From NCBI RefSeq assembly GCF_010667575.1, contig NZ_JAABNT010000015.1:1-64000 (forward strand): 64,000 bases of DNA, given 5' to 3'. The position numbers were made by a program, and so were the translations under genes. Origin of the DNA: Sulfitobacter sediminilitoris. GTDB lineage: Bacteria > Pseudomonadota > Alphaproteobacteria > Rhodobacterales > Rhodobacteraceae. Below, piece after piece: positions 38,144 to 47,569 of this stretch. Under the pieces are notes generated by a model, which was given only the letters and a program-made list of their open reading frames with translations, did not search any database and was not told where the DNA came from. Numbering within the stretch: the first letter of the stretch is position 1; each line of letters begins with the position of its first letter.

Positions 38144-38701
38144 ATGAGCATCATGGAACTGAAGATGATCGAAACCCTGCGACGGATAAACCGCATCGTC
38201 GCATTGCTTGTGGGCTTTGGCCTGCTGGCGTGTGCCGCGTTCATCCTTGCAGACATCATCATGCGACAGGTCGGCACCTCCTTTGGCGGCACCGAGGAAA
38301 TCGCAGGCTACACTATGGCGCTTGCGACCTCATGGGGCATGGCCTTTACGCTTCTGGAACTGGGCCATGTCCGCATCGATCTGCTGCGCACGAAATTCCA
38401 GCCCTTTGGGCGCGCCCTTTTTGACGTTTTCTCGATGGTCGTCATGTCTGCCGTGATCGTCACCATCGCGATCAAGGCATGGCCCGTCGTCGAACGCTCC
38501 ATCACCAACAGCTCTCGCGCGAACACGCCCTTGGAAACGCCGCTCGCACTCGTCCAACTGCCGTGGTTCGCCGGTTGGGTCTGGTTTGCTGTCGTCTCCT
38601 GCCTGACCACCCTCGCTGCCCTCGGGCTGCTTCTCAAGAGCCGCCATGAAGAGACCGAGAACTTCGTCGGCGCCTTCGCAGAACAGGACACACTGCAATG
38701 A
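38144..38701 (+). CDS. dctQ: TRAP transporter small permease DctQ (set 1)
   Basis: 185 residues with four hydrophobic segments; the DctQ pattern ADIIMRQVGTSFGGTEEIAGY appears near residue 45. It is the small membrane subunit that contacts DctP and DctM. ATG at 38144 or at 38153 could be used; the GAGGG site fits the second slightly better. Its stop overlaps the dctM start (ATGA). Confidence 0.85.
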   Translation: MSIMELKMIETLRRINRIVALLVGFGLLACAAFILADIIMRQVGTSFGGTEEIAGYTMALATSWGMAFTLLELGHVRIDLLRTKFQPFGRALFDVFSMVVMSAVIVTIAIKAWPVVERSITNSSRANTPLETPLALVQLPWFAGWVWFAVVSCLTTLAALGLLLKSRHEETENFVGAFAEQDTLQ

Positions 38702-39981
38702 TCGGATATGTCTCCGTCGGCCTTCTGGGGCTTCTGGCGCTCTCGATCCCGGTGGGCATCGTGCTGTTCCTGCTGGGCTTCGGCATCGACACGTTTTTCT
38801 CCAGCTTTCCGCTGACGCGGGGTCTGGGCAACATGGTCTGGTCCTCGTCCAACTCCGCGACGCTGATCGCCATCCCCTTCTTCGTTCTGTTGGGCGAAAT
38901 CCTCGTCCGCTCCGGGGTGGCAACCCGCACTTACGCCGCCCTCGACCGCTGGGTCAGCTGGCTGCCCGGTGGCCTTATCCACGCCAACGTCGCCACGGCC
39001 ACGATGTTCTCCGCCACCTCCGGCTCCTCCGTTGCCACAGCCGCCACCGTGGCCACCGTCGCCATGCCACAGGCGGAAAAGCTGGGCTATGACCCCAAGC
39101 TTTTCTCGGGCGCCATCGCAGCGGGCGGTACGCTGGGCATCATGATCCCGCCGTCGATCAACCTGATCGTCTATGGCTTTCTTACCCAATCCTCGATCCC
39201 GCAGCTTTTCCTTGCCGGTCTTGTCCCGGGTCTCGCCCTTGCGCTCGCCTTTTTGGCAGTCACGGCAATCATCTGCACCATCCGCCCCGAACTGGGTGGC
39301 CAGCGCCGCACATTTCCCTTCCCGCAAATGCTGCGGGCGCTTATTGACCTCATCCCGATCATCATTCTCTTCGGCCTGATCGTCGGCTCCATCTACCGCG
39401 GCTGGGCCACGCCGACCGAAGCCGCCGCCGTCGGCGTCGCCGGTGCCTTTGTCATCGCACTCGCATTTGGCGGGGTCAGCTGGGACATGCTGATCCAGAG
39501 CCTGACGGGTACGGTCAAGATCACCTCGATGATCATGCTGATTGTGATCGGCGCAAGTTTCCTGAACTTCACGCTGGCCTCTGCCGGTCTGGGCCGCGAA
39601 CTCACTGAGTTCATGAACGGCCTCGGACTGACACCGCTCAAGACGATCCTTGTCGTGGTCGTTCTCTACATCGTGCTTGGCTTCTTCATCGAGACCCTGT
39701 CGCTGATGGTCGTGACCATTCCGATCATCGTGCCGCTGGTCGTGGCGCAGGGCTACGACGTGATCTGGTTCGGCATCCTGATGATCGTCCTGATCGAGAT
39801 GGCACTGATCACCCCCCCTGTCGGCCTGAACCTCTACGTGGTGCAGGGTGCACGAAACTCAGGATCACTGAATGAGGTGATGCTGGGCGCGCTGCCCTAC
39901 TGCCTGACAATGCTTGGCATGGCCTTTCTGCTTATCGCCTTCCCGCACATCGCGCTTTGGCTGCCGCAACTGCTGCAGTAG
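38698..39981 (+). CDS. dctM: TRAP transporter large permease DctM (set 1)
   Basis: 427-residue, about 12-segment sodium-coupled membrane subunit. Conserved blocks include PFFVLLGEIL, MFSATSGSSVAT, GTLGIMIPPSINLIVYG and the late LITPPVGLNLYVVQG. It overlaps dctQ by four bases and ends 51 bases before the convergent D-aminoacylase gene. Confidence 0.9.
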   Translation: MIGYVSVGLLGLLALSIPVGIVLFLLGFGIDTFFSSFPLTRGLGNMVWSSSNSATLIAIPFFVLLGEILVRSGVATRTYAALDRWVSWLPGGLIHANVATATMFSATSGSSVATAATVATVAMPQAEKLGYDPKLFSGAIAAGGTLGIMIPPSINLIVYGFLTQSSIPQLFLAGLVPGLALALAFLAVTAIICTIRPELGGQRRTFPFPQMLRALIDLIPIIILFGLIVGSIYRGWATPTEAAAVGVAGAFVIALAFGGVSWDMLIQSLTGTVKITSMIMLIVIGASFLNFTLASAGLGRELTEFMNGLGLTPLKTILVVVVLYIVLGFFIETLSLMVVTIPIIVPLVVAQGYDVIWFGILMIVLIEMALITPPVGLNLYVVQGARNSGSLNEVMLGALPYCLTMLGMAFLLIAFPHIALWLPQLLQ

Positions 39982-40004
39982 GGGCGCAACGCAAGCAAAC
40001 GTCG

Positions 40005-40026
40005 CGCCCGGGCGAAAGTCCGGGCG
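40005..40026. terminator. Possible bidirectional terminator hairpin
   Basis: CGCCCGG (40005-40011) pairs with CCGGGCG (40020-40026), and the stem can extend outward with one bulge. It sits in the 51-base gap between convergent genes, the right place for a shared terminator, but lacks a U-run on either strand. Confidence 0.4.
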
Positions 40027-40032
40027 ACGCCA

Positions 40033-41640
40033 TCAAGCCGCGAAACCCCTCAGCACCTGCCCCGCGTTCACCGGTGTCCGTTCCCCGTTGCGCATCGACA
40101 ACCTCCCGTTCACCAGCACATGCGCGATCCCCGACGCATAACGCCGCGGGTGCTTGGCCGTCGCGTTGCTGGCAATCGCCACTTTGTCGAAAACACAGAT
40201 ATCCGCGTGATAGCCGGGCTTCAGCGTTCCGCGCTCCTTGATGCCCAACCGTGCCGCCGGGATCGAGGTGATCTTGGCCAGCCCCTGTGCAAGGTTCAGC
40301 ACCTGTCGGTCACGCACATAGTACTGCAAAAACCGCGCCGCCCATCCGTAGCCCGACAGCGACCCGATATGATCTTTCAGGATCCCGTCATTCGCGATGG
40401 CCACGGTGTCCGAGATCACCGCACATTCATCCTGCTCCAGGCAGAGGTCGACATCAGAATTCCGGAAAGACTTCGACGACCACATGCAGGCCATGATATT
40501 TTCGCCTTCCTCCAGCAGGATATCCAGCACTGCATCATACGGGTGGCAGTTCCGCATCCGGCCAATCTCGGCGAAATCCATGCCAACGATGTCCTTGTTC
40601 TCGGTCGCGTTCAACAGGATGATATCCGACCATTTCTCGGCCTTCACGATCAGCCACATGGGCTGCGGGTTGGCCTTGATCCGCGCGCGCGCCTCCGGAT
40701 CGGCGAGCCGCTTCATCACTTCATCCACACCGCCCGCCTGCGCCCATTTCGGCAGGATCGCGGCCATCAGCGTATGGTTCCAGTCATGCGGGATCACGTC
40801 AAACGCAATGTCACAGTCGTAGCGGCGCGCGAGGTCAATCATCTCCAAGGTATGATCCATCGCGTAATCCGGCGCGCCGAACTTCGGCTGGATATGACTG
40901 ATCTGCAGCTTCGCGCCCGATTGCCGTGCGGTCGCTATCGCCTCTGCAAAACCCAGATCATAATGTGTATCGCGATTACGCACATGCGTTGCATAAAGCC
41001 GTCCCCACTTTGCGGCGACCTCGCACATGGGCACCAGATGTTCTGGGGCGGCCAGGATACCGGGGAAGTACTCCAGCCCAGAGGAAAACCCGCCCGCGCC
41101 CTCATCCATGCATTGATCCACCAGCCGCGCCATGTCGGCGACCTCTTCCGGCTCGCCAGCGCGCAGGTCACCGCCCAGCACCGCACGGTGGATGGTACCA
41201 TGCCCGACAAACGCCATGACATTCACGCCAAGGTCAGTCTCATCCAGCACATCTAGGTATTCGCCGAAACCCAGCCAATTTTTGTGCTTGGCGTCATTGG
41301 TATGCCAAGGGGCCACGGCCTTGATCGCACTGTGGTTGACCACTGGCGCGCAGGAAATTCCGCATTGGCCAATGACCTCCGTTGTCACGCCCTGATGCAC
41401 CTGACTTTCCGCGCGGCCATCCGCGATAAGGGTAAAGTCCGAATGCGTGTGCATGTCGACGAACCCCGGCGAAACGGTCAGCCCCGCCACGTCAATGACT
41501 TCTGCCGCTTGAGCCACGTTGATCTCGCCCTCGGGCGCGACGGTTGCAATGCGCCCGTCCTTGATTGCAACGTCACCGACAAAGCTGTCAGCGCCTGTTC
41601 CATCAAACACTTCCCCACCCTTGAGGATCAGATCAAACAT
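40033..41640 (-). CDS. N-acyl-D-amino-acid deacylase (D-aminoacylase)
   Basis: 535-residue zinc amidohydrolase. The HxH metal motif is MHTHSDF, followed by IGQCGISCAPV, whose Cys corresponds to the zinc-bound cysteine of Alcaligenes D-aminoacylase; further His ligands are probably those in ATHVRNRD and ISHIQPKFG. It hydrolyses N-acyl-D-amino acids to a carboxylate and a D-amino acid. GGGAGG lies before ATG 41640; an in-frame start at 41712 would extend into dctM and is rejected. It is 13 bases after the second TRAP set and probably works on its cargo. Confidence 0.87.
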   Translation of the reverse strand: MFDLILKGGEVFDGTGADSFVGDVAIKDGRIATVAPEGEINVAQAAEVIDVAGLTVSPGFVDMHTHSDFTLIADGRAESQVHQGVTTEVIGQCGISCAPVVNHSAIKAVAPWHTNDAKHKNWLGFGEYLDVLDETDLGVNVMAFVGHGTIHRAVLGGDLRAGEPEEVADMARLVDQCMDEGAGGFSSGLEYFPGILAAPEHLVPMCEVAAKWGRLYATHVRNRDTHYDLGFAEAIATARQSGAKLQISHIQPKFGAPDYAMDHTLEMIDLARRYDCDIAFDVIPHDWNHTLMAAILPKWAQAGGVDEVMKRLADPEARARIKANPQPMWLIVKAEKWSDIILLNATENKDIVGMDFAEIGRMRNCHPYDAVLDILLEEGENIMACMWSSKSFRNSDVDLCLEQDECAVISDTVAIANDGILKDHIGSLSGYGWAARFLQYYVRDRQVLNLAQGLAKITSIPAARLGIKERGTLKPGYHADICVFDKVAIASNATAKHPRRYASGIAHVLVNGRLSMRNGERTPVNAGQVLRGFAA

Positions 41641-41653
41641 TAAAGAAACCTCC

Positions 41654-42943
41654 CTAGAATGCCGGACCATAGAGCCAGTTCGGCAGAACGACCGCGATAT
41701 CCGGGAATGCAATCAGGATCAGCATACCGATGATATAGGCCCCAATGAACGGCAGCACCGCGACCGAAATCCGCTCGATCGAGATGCCCGAAATTCGCGC
41801 AGCCACAGTCAGGTTCGCGCCCAGTGGCGGTGTCAGAAAGCCTATCTCGCAGGTGATCACGGTGAAGATGCCAAACATCACCGGATCGACACCCAGCGAC
41901 AGGGCCAGCGGCAGGAACACTGCGGTAAACAGCACGATCTGCGCAAGGCTCTCCATGAAGGTGCCGATGAAAATGTAGAAGACGCCGATCAGCAGAAGCA
42001 CCAGATACTTGTTGGTCGTGATGGCGGTGATGCCCTCCTGCACTGCGGCAGGAACATCATAGAAAGCCGTGAGCTGCCCAAAGGCGAGCGTCGGCGTCAG
42101 CAGGATCAGAATACCCGTCAGCAAAGCGGTAAAGCGGAGCGCATCGATCACCTTCTTCACAGTCAGTTCGCGATAGATGAAAAGCCCGACGAACAGCGAG
42201 TAGAACACCGCAACGCCTGCCGCTTCCGTCGGGGTAAAGGCCCCGCCGTAGATACCGCCAAGGATCAACACCGGCGCGCCAATGGACCATTTCCCATCCC
42301 ATGCCGCCCTCAGGAACGGCCCCCATGAAAATGGATCGCCATCCCCGCCATAGCCGCGCCGCCGGGCGATGATGTAGGTCGTGATCATCAACAGCACCGT
42401 GACCATGAAGCCCGGCAAAAGCCCCGCCAGAAACAGCCGCGGGATCGAGGTTTCGGATACGAGCCCGTAGATGATCAACAGGTTTGACGGCGGGATCAGG
42501 CTGCCCAGGGCCCCTGCACTCGCCGTGATCGCGGCTGCAAAAGGCACGTCATAGCCTTCGCGCTTCATCGCCGGCACCGTGACTGATCCGATGGCCGCCG
42601 TTGTTGCGGGGCCAGACCCCGAAAGCGCCGCAAACAGCATACAGGCAAAGACCGTCACCAGCCCCATCGACCCGCGATAGGCGCCGACCAGATTGGTGGC
42701 GATGGCGATCATCCTGTTGGCCATGCCGCCCACTTCCATCAATCGTCCCGCCAGCACGAACAACGGGATCGTCAGCAGAGGAAAGGGCGTCAGGCTGCCA
42801 TAGCCCGTCTGGGCGAGCAACGTGTAGGGAATATCGATAATGTAGATCGCCAGCGCGGTGGTGATCCCCACCGCCACGAACAAGGGAATCCCAATAATCG
42901 TCAGAACGACGAAGCAAATCGCGAGAATGGCAAGAGGGCTCAT
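41654..42943 (-). CDS. dctM: TRAP transporter large permease DctM (set 2)
   Basis: 429 residues with the DctM blocks PLFVLAGRLM, LFAALSGSGPATTAAIGS, GALGSLIPPSNLLIIYG and GFLTPPLGANLTVAARI. It overlaps the DctQ gene by four bases. The sequence clearly differs from set 1, so the two systems are not a recent duplication. Confidence 0.9.
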   Translation of the reverse strand: MSPLAILAICFVVLTIIGIPLFVAVGITTALAIYIIDIPYTLLAQTGYGSLTPFPLLTIPLFVLAGRLMEVGGMANRMIAIATNLVGAYRGSMGLVTVFACMLFAALSGSGPATTAAIGSVTVPAMKREGYDVPFAAAITASAGALGSLIPPSNLLIIYGLVSETSIPRLFLAGLLPGFMVTVLLMITTYIIARRRGYGGDGDPFSWGPFLRAAWDGKWSIGAPVLILGGIYGGAFTPTEAAGVAVFYSLFVGLFIYRELTVKKVIDALRFTALLTGILILLTPTLAFGQLTAFYDVPAAVQEGITAITTNKYLVLLLIGVFYIFIGTFMESLAQIVLFTAVFLPLALSLGVDPVMFGIFTVITCEIGFLTPPLGANLTVAARISGISIERISVAVLPFIGAYIIGMLILIAFPDIAVVLPNWLYGPAF

Positions 42944-43479
42944 ATGTGCGCCTCGTCTTCCGGAACGCCCTCATCGCCGTTCTCGTCCAGCATCCCCGGC
43001 AGCCCCTCGGCCCCGTCACGGAACCAATGTACGTAGGTTTGGATAAGCCTGAGCAGCATCAGCCCATAGCCGATGATCAGGATGGTCTGTGGATAGAACT
43101 GGTTTATCCCAAGACTGGGTGAGGTTTCGGGAAAGCGCCAAAAGATATAGAGATAATCCCAGCTGACGCGCAGCATGAAGACGCAAAAGAGCGCCCACAG
43201 TATGTCGGCAAAAACGATCACATAGCGCCCGAAACGCACCGGCAATGCCTGCACCGCCACCATGATGCGGATGTGAAACCTCTCGCGGACGCACAGGGAT
43301 GCCCCGGTATAAACCGCCCAGACCATCGCGATGGCGGCGGACTCCTCGGTCCAGTGCAAAGCCACCTCAAAGACGTATCGTGCAACGACCTGAGCAAAAA
43401 CCGCAACGGCGATCACGACCAGACAGGTGCAACAGATCAGTTCTTCGAAATGTCGCTCCAGCCATTTGAGCGCATTCAT
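42940..43479 (-). CDS. dctQ: TRAP transporter small permease DctQ (set 2)
   Basis: About 179 residues and four hydrophobic segments (FAQVVARYVFEVALHWTEESA is the DctQ-like stretch). The start at 43479 has an AAGGAG site; an in-frame ATG 30 bases upstream lacks one. It is unusual in ending with an acidic tail (DENGDEGVPEDEAHI). Confidence 0.85.
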   Translation of the reverse strand: MNALKWLERHFEELICCTCLVVIAVAVFAQVVARYVFEVALHWTEESAAIAMVWAVYTGASLCVRERFHIRIMVAVQALPVRFGRYVIVFADILWALFCVFMLRVSWDYLYIFWRFPETSPSLGINQFYPQTILIIGYGLMLLRLIQTYVHWFRDGAEGLPGMLDENGDEGVPEDEAHI

Positions 43480-43514
43480 AAAAATCTCCTTCGTGGCCGG
43501 GGCAGGCATGGAAA

Positions 43515-43537
43515 AAGGGGGCCGTTGCGGCCCCCTT
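43515..43537 (-). terminator. Attenuator-type terminator between dctP and dctQ (set 2)
   Basis: A perfect ten-base GC-rich stem (43515-43524 with 43528-43537) closes a three-base loop. On the minus strand it is followed directly by five T residues, so it is a textbook intrinsic terminator located inside the operon, after the dctP stop and before dctQ. Partial read-through would give more binding protein than permease. Confidence 0.8.
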
Positions 43538-43549
43538 CAAAATACCTGC

Positions 43550-44548
43550 TTATTCAGCTGCTGCCTGAATCTTGCCAACCAGTTCAACAAAATCGGCGCC
43601 GCGCTTCTCGGCGAATTCGTTCTGTACGCCTTTCGCCGCTTCCACGAAATCGGTCAGATCGGGGCGAGTCATTTTCATGCCGCCTTCATTGACCAGCCAG
43701 TTGCGCACGTCCTCTGTTTCGGTGGCAACCTGATTGCGCATCTCGATGCCCGCGTCAGTGGCCGCACGCAGGATTTGCTCGCGCTGCTCATCGCTCAACT
43801 TCTTCATGAAGTTATCCGAAGCAAAAAGCGGTGCCATCGACACGAAATGCTCCAGGATCACCAGATGCGGCTCGAACTCATAGAACTTCATGTCCTTGAT
43901 AAAGGACGTTCCGTTATCGCCGCCATCAACAGTGCCAGTTTGCAGCGCTGTTGGTGTTTCGGACCACGCCAGCGGGACCGGGTTCGCGCCAAAGGCCTCG
44001 AAGGTCGCGAGCATGACTTCGTTCTTGGGTGTGCGGATTTTCAGCCCATCCATATCTGCCATCGTATTGATCGGGCGCACGGAGTTGTAAAAATCGCGAT
44101 ACAGCGCAGGGCCAAATGACAAAAGGTGAACCGAAGTATCTTTCTGCAGCTTTTGCTTCATAAAAGACCCAACCTCCCCGTCCACGACACGCTCAAGGTG
44201 ATCAGCGTTCTGGAAGATATAGGGAAGCACGGTCACGTCCATCAGTGGCCAATGTGGCGATACATTGTTGCCAGTGATAAAGAAGCCATCGACAGTCCCA
44301 AGCTGCATTGCCTTGAACGCTTCGTCCTCGGAGCTGATCTGGTTACAGCAGCGCAGCTTCACATCGACTGACCCGTTGGTATATTCTTCGGCCTTGGCCT
44401 CAAAAATTTTGCCGAACCGGCCATACAGCGACTCTTCGGGTGCGCCAAAGCCCAGGTTCATGGTGATGTCCGCAGCCAGTGCAGATGTCGCTGAAATGGC
44501 CAGCGCCATCACCGATGTGGTGACGGATTTCAGTGCAAAGTGTTTCAT
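43550..44548 (-). CDS. dctP: TRAP transporter solute-binding protein DctP (set 2)
   Basis: 332 residues with a signal peptide (VTTSVMALAISATSALA) and an AAGGAG site before ATG 44548. The frame stays open 684 bases upstream to 45232, but that stretch is antisense to the LysR gene and non-coding. DctP signatures include GLKIRTPKNEVMLATFEAFG and GGDNGTSFIKDMKFYE. Its solute is probably an N-acyl or D-amino acid, given the D-aminoacylase gene in the same operon. Confidence 0.88.
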   Translation of the reverse strand: MKHFALKSVTTSVMALAISATSALAADITMNLGFGAPEESLYGRFGKIFEAKAEEYTNGSVDVKLRCCNQISSEDEAFKAMQLGTVDGFFITGNNVSPHWPLMDVTVLPYIFQNADHLERVVDGEVGSFMKQKLQKDTSVHLLSFGPALYRDFYNSVRPINTMADMDGLKIRTPKNEVMLATFEAFGANPVPLAWSETPTALQTGTVDGGDNGTSFIKDMKFYEFEPHLVILEHFVSMAPLFASDNFMKKLSDEQREQILRAATDAGIEMRNQVATETEDVRNWLVNEGGMKMTRPDLTDFVEAAKGVQNEFAEKRGADFVELVGKIQAAAE

Positions 44549-44647
44549 AGGTTTCTCCTTGTTGGTTCTGGTTTTTTCCTCAGCTTGGCAGATTCGATCT
44601 TTCAAGTATAATATCAAAATAGTCATGTTTGATAACTTGCGGGCATC

Positions 44648-45583
44648 ATGGGAATTGATCTGAGGCATCTGCGCTGCTTCATCGCCGTCGCGGAAGAATT
44701 GCATTTTCGCCGTGCGGCAGAACGACTTGGCATTGCGCAACCCGCCCTCAGCAGGACTGTGCAGAACCTCGAGCGCGAATTGGGCGTCACGCTTTTTGAC
44801 CGAAGCAACCGAGTGATCGAGATCACCAAGGCGGGCCGCACATTTCTGACCGGCTGCCACGGCGTGCTGAACGGATTTGAGAAAACCATCGAAGACACCC
44901 GGCGCATTCATCTGGGCAAGGTCGGCTCGCTGCGCATAGGCTACACGGATATGGCCATTGCCGGGGTGCTGCCCGGTCTGCTTCGCGACTTTCAGGACCG
45001 TCAGCCCGATATTGATCTTGAGCTCCGCCATGCGGTCACCTCGGACCAGCTGCACCATCTGGACGATGGGGAACTCGACTTTGGCTTTGTCACCGGGGCA
45101 ATTGATCGTGTCGGTTACGCCTATCAGCCAGTCCAGTCCGAAGGGTTTGTCTGCGTCGTTCACAACGGCCATCCCTTTGCGAAACGCCAAAGCGTCAGGC
45201 TTGAAGAGCTTGCACGCGAAAACCTTGTTCACGGGTCCAGCACGGATTGGGAGTACTTCTTTTCCTACCTTATCCCGCTGTGTCGGAAGGCCGGGTTCGA
45301 GCCGCAGTTCGTTCAGGAAGGGCGCAACACCACAGCCATTCTGGGATTGGTGGCCTGCGGTGTCGGCATCACCCTACTGACCGATTTTGTCTGCAAGACC
45401 GTCCCGCCCGGCCTTGTTGTCGTCCCGCTGGCAAACTTAAAGGAAAGGCTGGATACCGTCGCGCTGTGGAAGACAGATACAGATACAGATACTGACGCAC
45501 GCAGGCTTTTCATCGACTTTCTCAATGAACAGCTTGAGCCGGATGCATCTGCCATCGCACATACGGAAGCAGTGGTAGGTTGA
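44648..45583 (+). CDS. LysR-family transcriptional regulator
   Basis: 311 residues with helix-turn-helix RRAAERLGIAQPALSRTVQNL at about 18-38 and the usual effector domain. It is divergent from dctP with a 99-base gap, the classic LysR arrangement, so it probably controls the second TRAP/D-aminoacylase operon. Near the C terminus a three-fold hexamer GATACA (about 45475-45492) encodes the run DTDTDTDA, a small simple-sequence expansion. Confidence 0.86.
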   Translation: MGIDLRHLRCFIAVAEELHFRRAAERLGIAQPALSRTVQNLERELGVTLFDRSNRVIEITKAGRTFLTGCHGVLNGFEKTIEDTRRIHLGKVGSLRIGYTDMAIAGVLPGLLRDFQDRQPDIDLELRHAVTSDQLHHLDDGELDFGFVTGAIDRVGYAYQPVQSEGFVCVVHNGHPFAKRQSVRLEELARENLVHGSSTDWEYFFSYLIPLCRKAGFEPQFVQEGRNTTAILGLVACGVGITLLTDFVCKTVPPGLVVVPLANLKERLDTVALWKTDTDTDTDARRLFIDFLNEQLEPDASAIAHTEAVVG

Positions 45584-45653
45584 TCAGGTTGCGGTCAATA
45601 GAACGCGGCAATTTTGACCTGTTTGTAGAACAATCAAGCCCTATCTCTCGCCC

Positions 45654-46325
45654 ATGTTGATCGTTACGCATGATACACTGCGCAATCCACAGATCCTGCA
45701 GGTGCGGCAATTGCCAAGAAAGTTCTTTGGGCGCGTTGCCGTGTGGCCAAAGAACAGGACCGGCGTGCGCGGCACACTACGTCTGCTCGCTGAATTTCAG
45801 GCTATCCGCTATACGCTCACCCTGTCCCCGCTGATCGTCATCGGCGCACTCTGGAACGTGGCCGCCTTGCCGATCGCGCAGGCACCTATCCTGATGATCG
45901 CACTGATCTGGTGGGTCGAAATGTACCTTCTTCGCGTTCCCGCAAAACGGCGTACACGCCTGATAAACGAGGCCGAGGCAGCGCGCGTGCTTGATCTTCT
46001 CAAGGTCCAGTCCCGCGATGTGCTGACCCGCATCGTTGCCCTGCGCGAAATGCGAGCGGGACAACTGCATCTGGTGGTAGAGCAATCCGAACTCTGGCGA
46101 CTTTCCCCGCTGACCTACGTCAGCGTGCAATCCGAAGACGGCCCCGAAGTATTGCGGCTTTCCTTGCAAGAGCGGCAGATCATCACCGACCGCCTGTTCC
46201 AACCGCCACTGAGCGAGCATGTCCTGCAACGGGTCAATCAGGCGCAGAACACTTTTCTGCGTGACGTGACCTTTGACACCAAAGGCGTGTCCGCCCACGC
46301 GCGGCTTGCGGCGGCTTTGGCCTAG
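45654..46325 (+). CDS. Unknown membrane protein
   Basis: 223 residues, not recognised. A basic, soluble start (VRQLPRKFFGRVAVWPKNRTG) is followed by two hydrophobic segments at about residues 57-90 (LTLSPLIVIGALWNVAALPI, APILMIALIWWVEMYLL), then a cytosolic-looking helical and mixed domain rich in Arg and Leu. The last codon and stop share the palindrome CTAG with the convergent VWA gene, a four-base tail-to-tail overlap. No close partner on its strand; the function is unknown. Confidence 0.6.
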   Translation: MLIVTHDTLRNPQILQVRQLPRKFFGRVAVWPKNRTGVRGTLRLLAEFQAIRYTLTLSPLIVIGALWNVAALPIAQAPILMIALIWWVEMYLLRVPAKRRTRLINEAEAARVLDLLKVQSRDVLTRIVALREMRAGQLHLVVEQSELWRLSPLTYVSVQSEDGPEVLRLSLQERQIITDRLFQPPLSEHVLQRVNQAQNTFLRDVTFDTKGVSAHARLAAALA

Positions 46326-47569
46326 GCAGTCATATCCACCAGCCGGCCAAAGGGGGGCTCGGTCGCGCCCGGATCAGGTACGACCCAAATCACCGGAAAC
46401 CCTTTCGGCGGGCTGCCCGCCTCCCCCTCAAGGTCAGTAAGCATGACCAGCGCTGCCGCTGCCATGCGATGTGCCTCTGCGATAACAGAGACAAAGGCTG
46501 TCCCACCGCCGCGGGGAAGTTCTGGCAGATCAAAGCGGACCTGTGCCGGATCAATACGCTGGCGATGCCTGATTTCATCATCGAACACCAGCAGATGCAG
46601 TTCGGCCCGCAGGCGACGGGCGATGCCCATCACCTCTGCCCAGAAAAGCCTGAGCCGAGCATCGTCAATGCTACTGGACGCATCCAACCCCACAACGATC
46701 CGTGGCACATCCGTCAGCGGCCGTTGTCCCGGCTGAAAGCCCGGCTCTGGCGTGCCAGTCCGCACCGCCTGGGCGCTGCCCGCGATCCAGCGTCGTGCGG
46801 GTCGCCGCGGGCTGGCTTGCGGCATGACCGTAACTGCCTGTGTCAGCAAGCGCCTGAGAAGCATTTCCCAAGGGATACGCGGCTCTGGCACATCAGCCAG
46901 CCTGTGCCCAATCCGCCCGATCCCGCGCCCCGCCTGTCGCCCGGCATCCATTGCGCGGGTCATATGTTGCCGCCAACGCGCTGCCTGCTCTGCCTCACCC
47001 GCCGCATCCGCTTCTCCCGGCGCAGGGTCCAGATCGTTCTCAAACGCCTGCGCAGCGGCATAGGATGCCGCCTCTTCCCGCGCACCGCCAGCCCCCCCGT
47101 CGGTCTTGCTCAGTGCGAAATAGAGACGGTCCACGTCCCATTCGGCCAAGGCTTCTTCAGGCGTGACCGTTTTTCCCAGCGCCTGCGCCAGAAGTTCCGT
47201 CAACCGTACCGCAGGACGCGGCAGCGCGTGATCGGCCAGCAGCAAAGCCTCGTTCACAAGCGCATCGGACACCAGATTATAAAGCGCCGCGTCAAAACCG
47301 GCCTCAAGACGGTCCTGCAAAGCGGCGAGCCGCGCCGGATGTCTCAATGCCACATGCAATATATGATGCGCAGCCAACCCCATCTGTTCATGCGGTGCCA
47401 GTGCCGCAAAATCGGGTCCATAAGTGATCATGTCGCCGCTGGTCCGGGTCATTTCCCCATCCCGGTGCCGACACCAAAGCGAAAGCGCCGCAATCGCCGG
47501 ATCGGCCTCTGCCAGCGCCCGCAATGCCCGCGCCGCCCGGGATGAGTGCAGATCAGACTGCGCGGTCAT
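46322..47569 (-). CDS. VWA-like domain protein with DUF2201 metallopeptidase-like N terminus
   Basis: 415 residues. The N-terminal part (MGLAAHHILHVALRHPARL) resembles the zincin-like helix of DUF2201 proteins, with a His-x-x-x-His variant in place of a clear HExxH. The C-terminal part contains the metal-ion-dependent adhesion motif DASSSID and a later TDLEG, as in VWA domains. Such proteins work with MoxR ATPases in metal insertion or complex assembly. It overlaps the MoxR gene by four bases. Target unknown. Confidence 0.75.
   Translation of the reverse strand: MTAQSDLHSSRAARALRALAEADPAIAALSLWCRHRDGEMTRTSGDMITYGPDFAALAPHEQMGLAAHHILHVALRHPARLAALQDRLEAGFDAALYNLVSDALVNEALLLADHALPRPAVRLTELLAQALGKTVTPEEALAEWDVDRLYFALSKTDGGAGGAREEAASYAAAQAFENDLDPAPGEADAAGEAEQAARWRQHMTRAMDAGRQAGRGIGRIGHRLADVPEPRIPWEMLLRRLLTQAVTVMPQASPRRPARRWIAGSAQAVRTGTPEPGFQPGQRPLTDVPRIVVGLDASSSIDDARLRLFWAEVMGIARRLRAELHLLVFDDEIRHRQRIDPAQVRFDLPELPRGGGTAFVSVIAEAHRMAAAALVMLTDLEGEAGSPPKGFPVIWVVPDPGATEPPFGRLVDMTA

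Noticed and set aside
44549-45232. N-terminal extension of the second DctP frame by 228 codons
   Set aside because: The extension is antisense to the LysR gene, and the true start at 44548 has both an AAGGAG site and a signal peptide.
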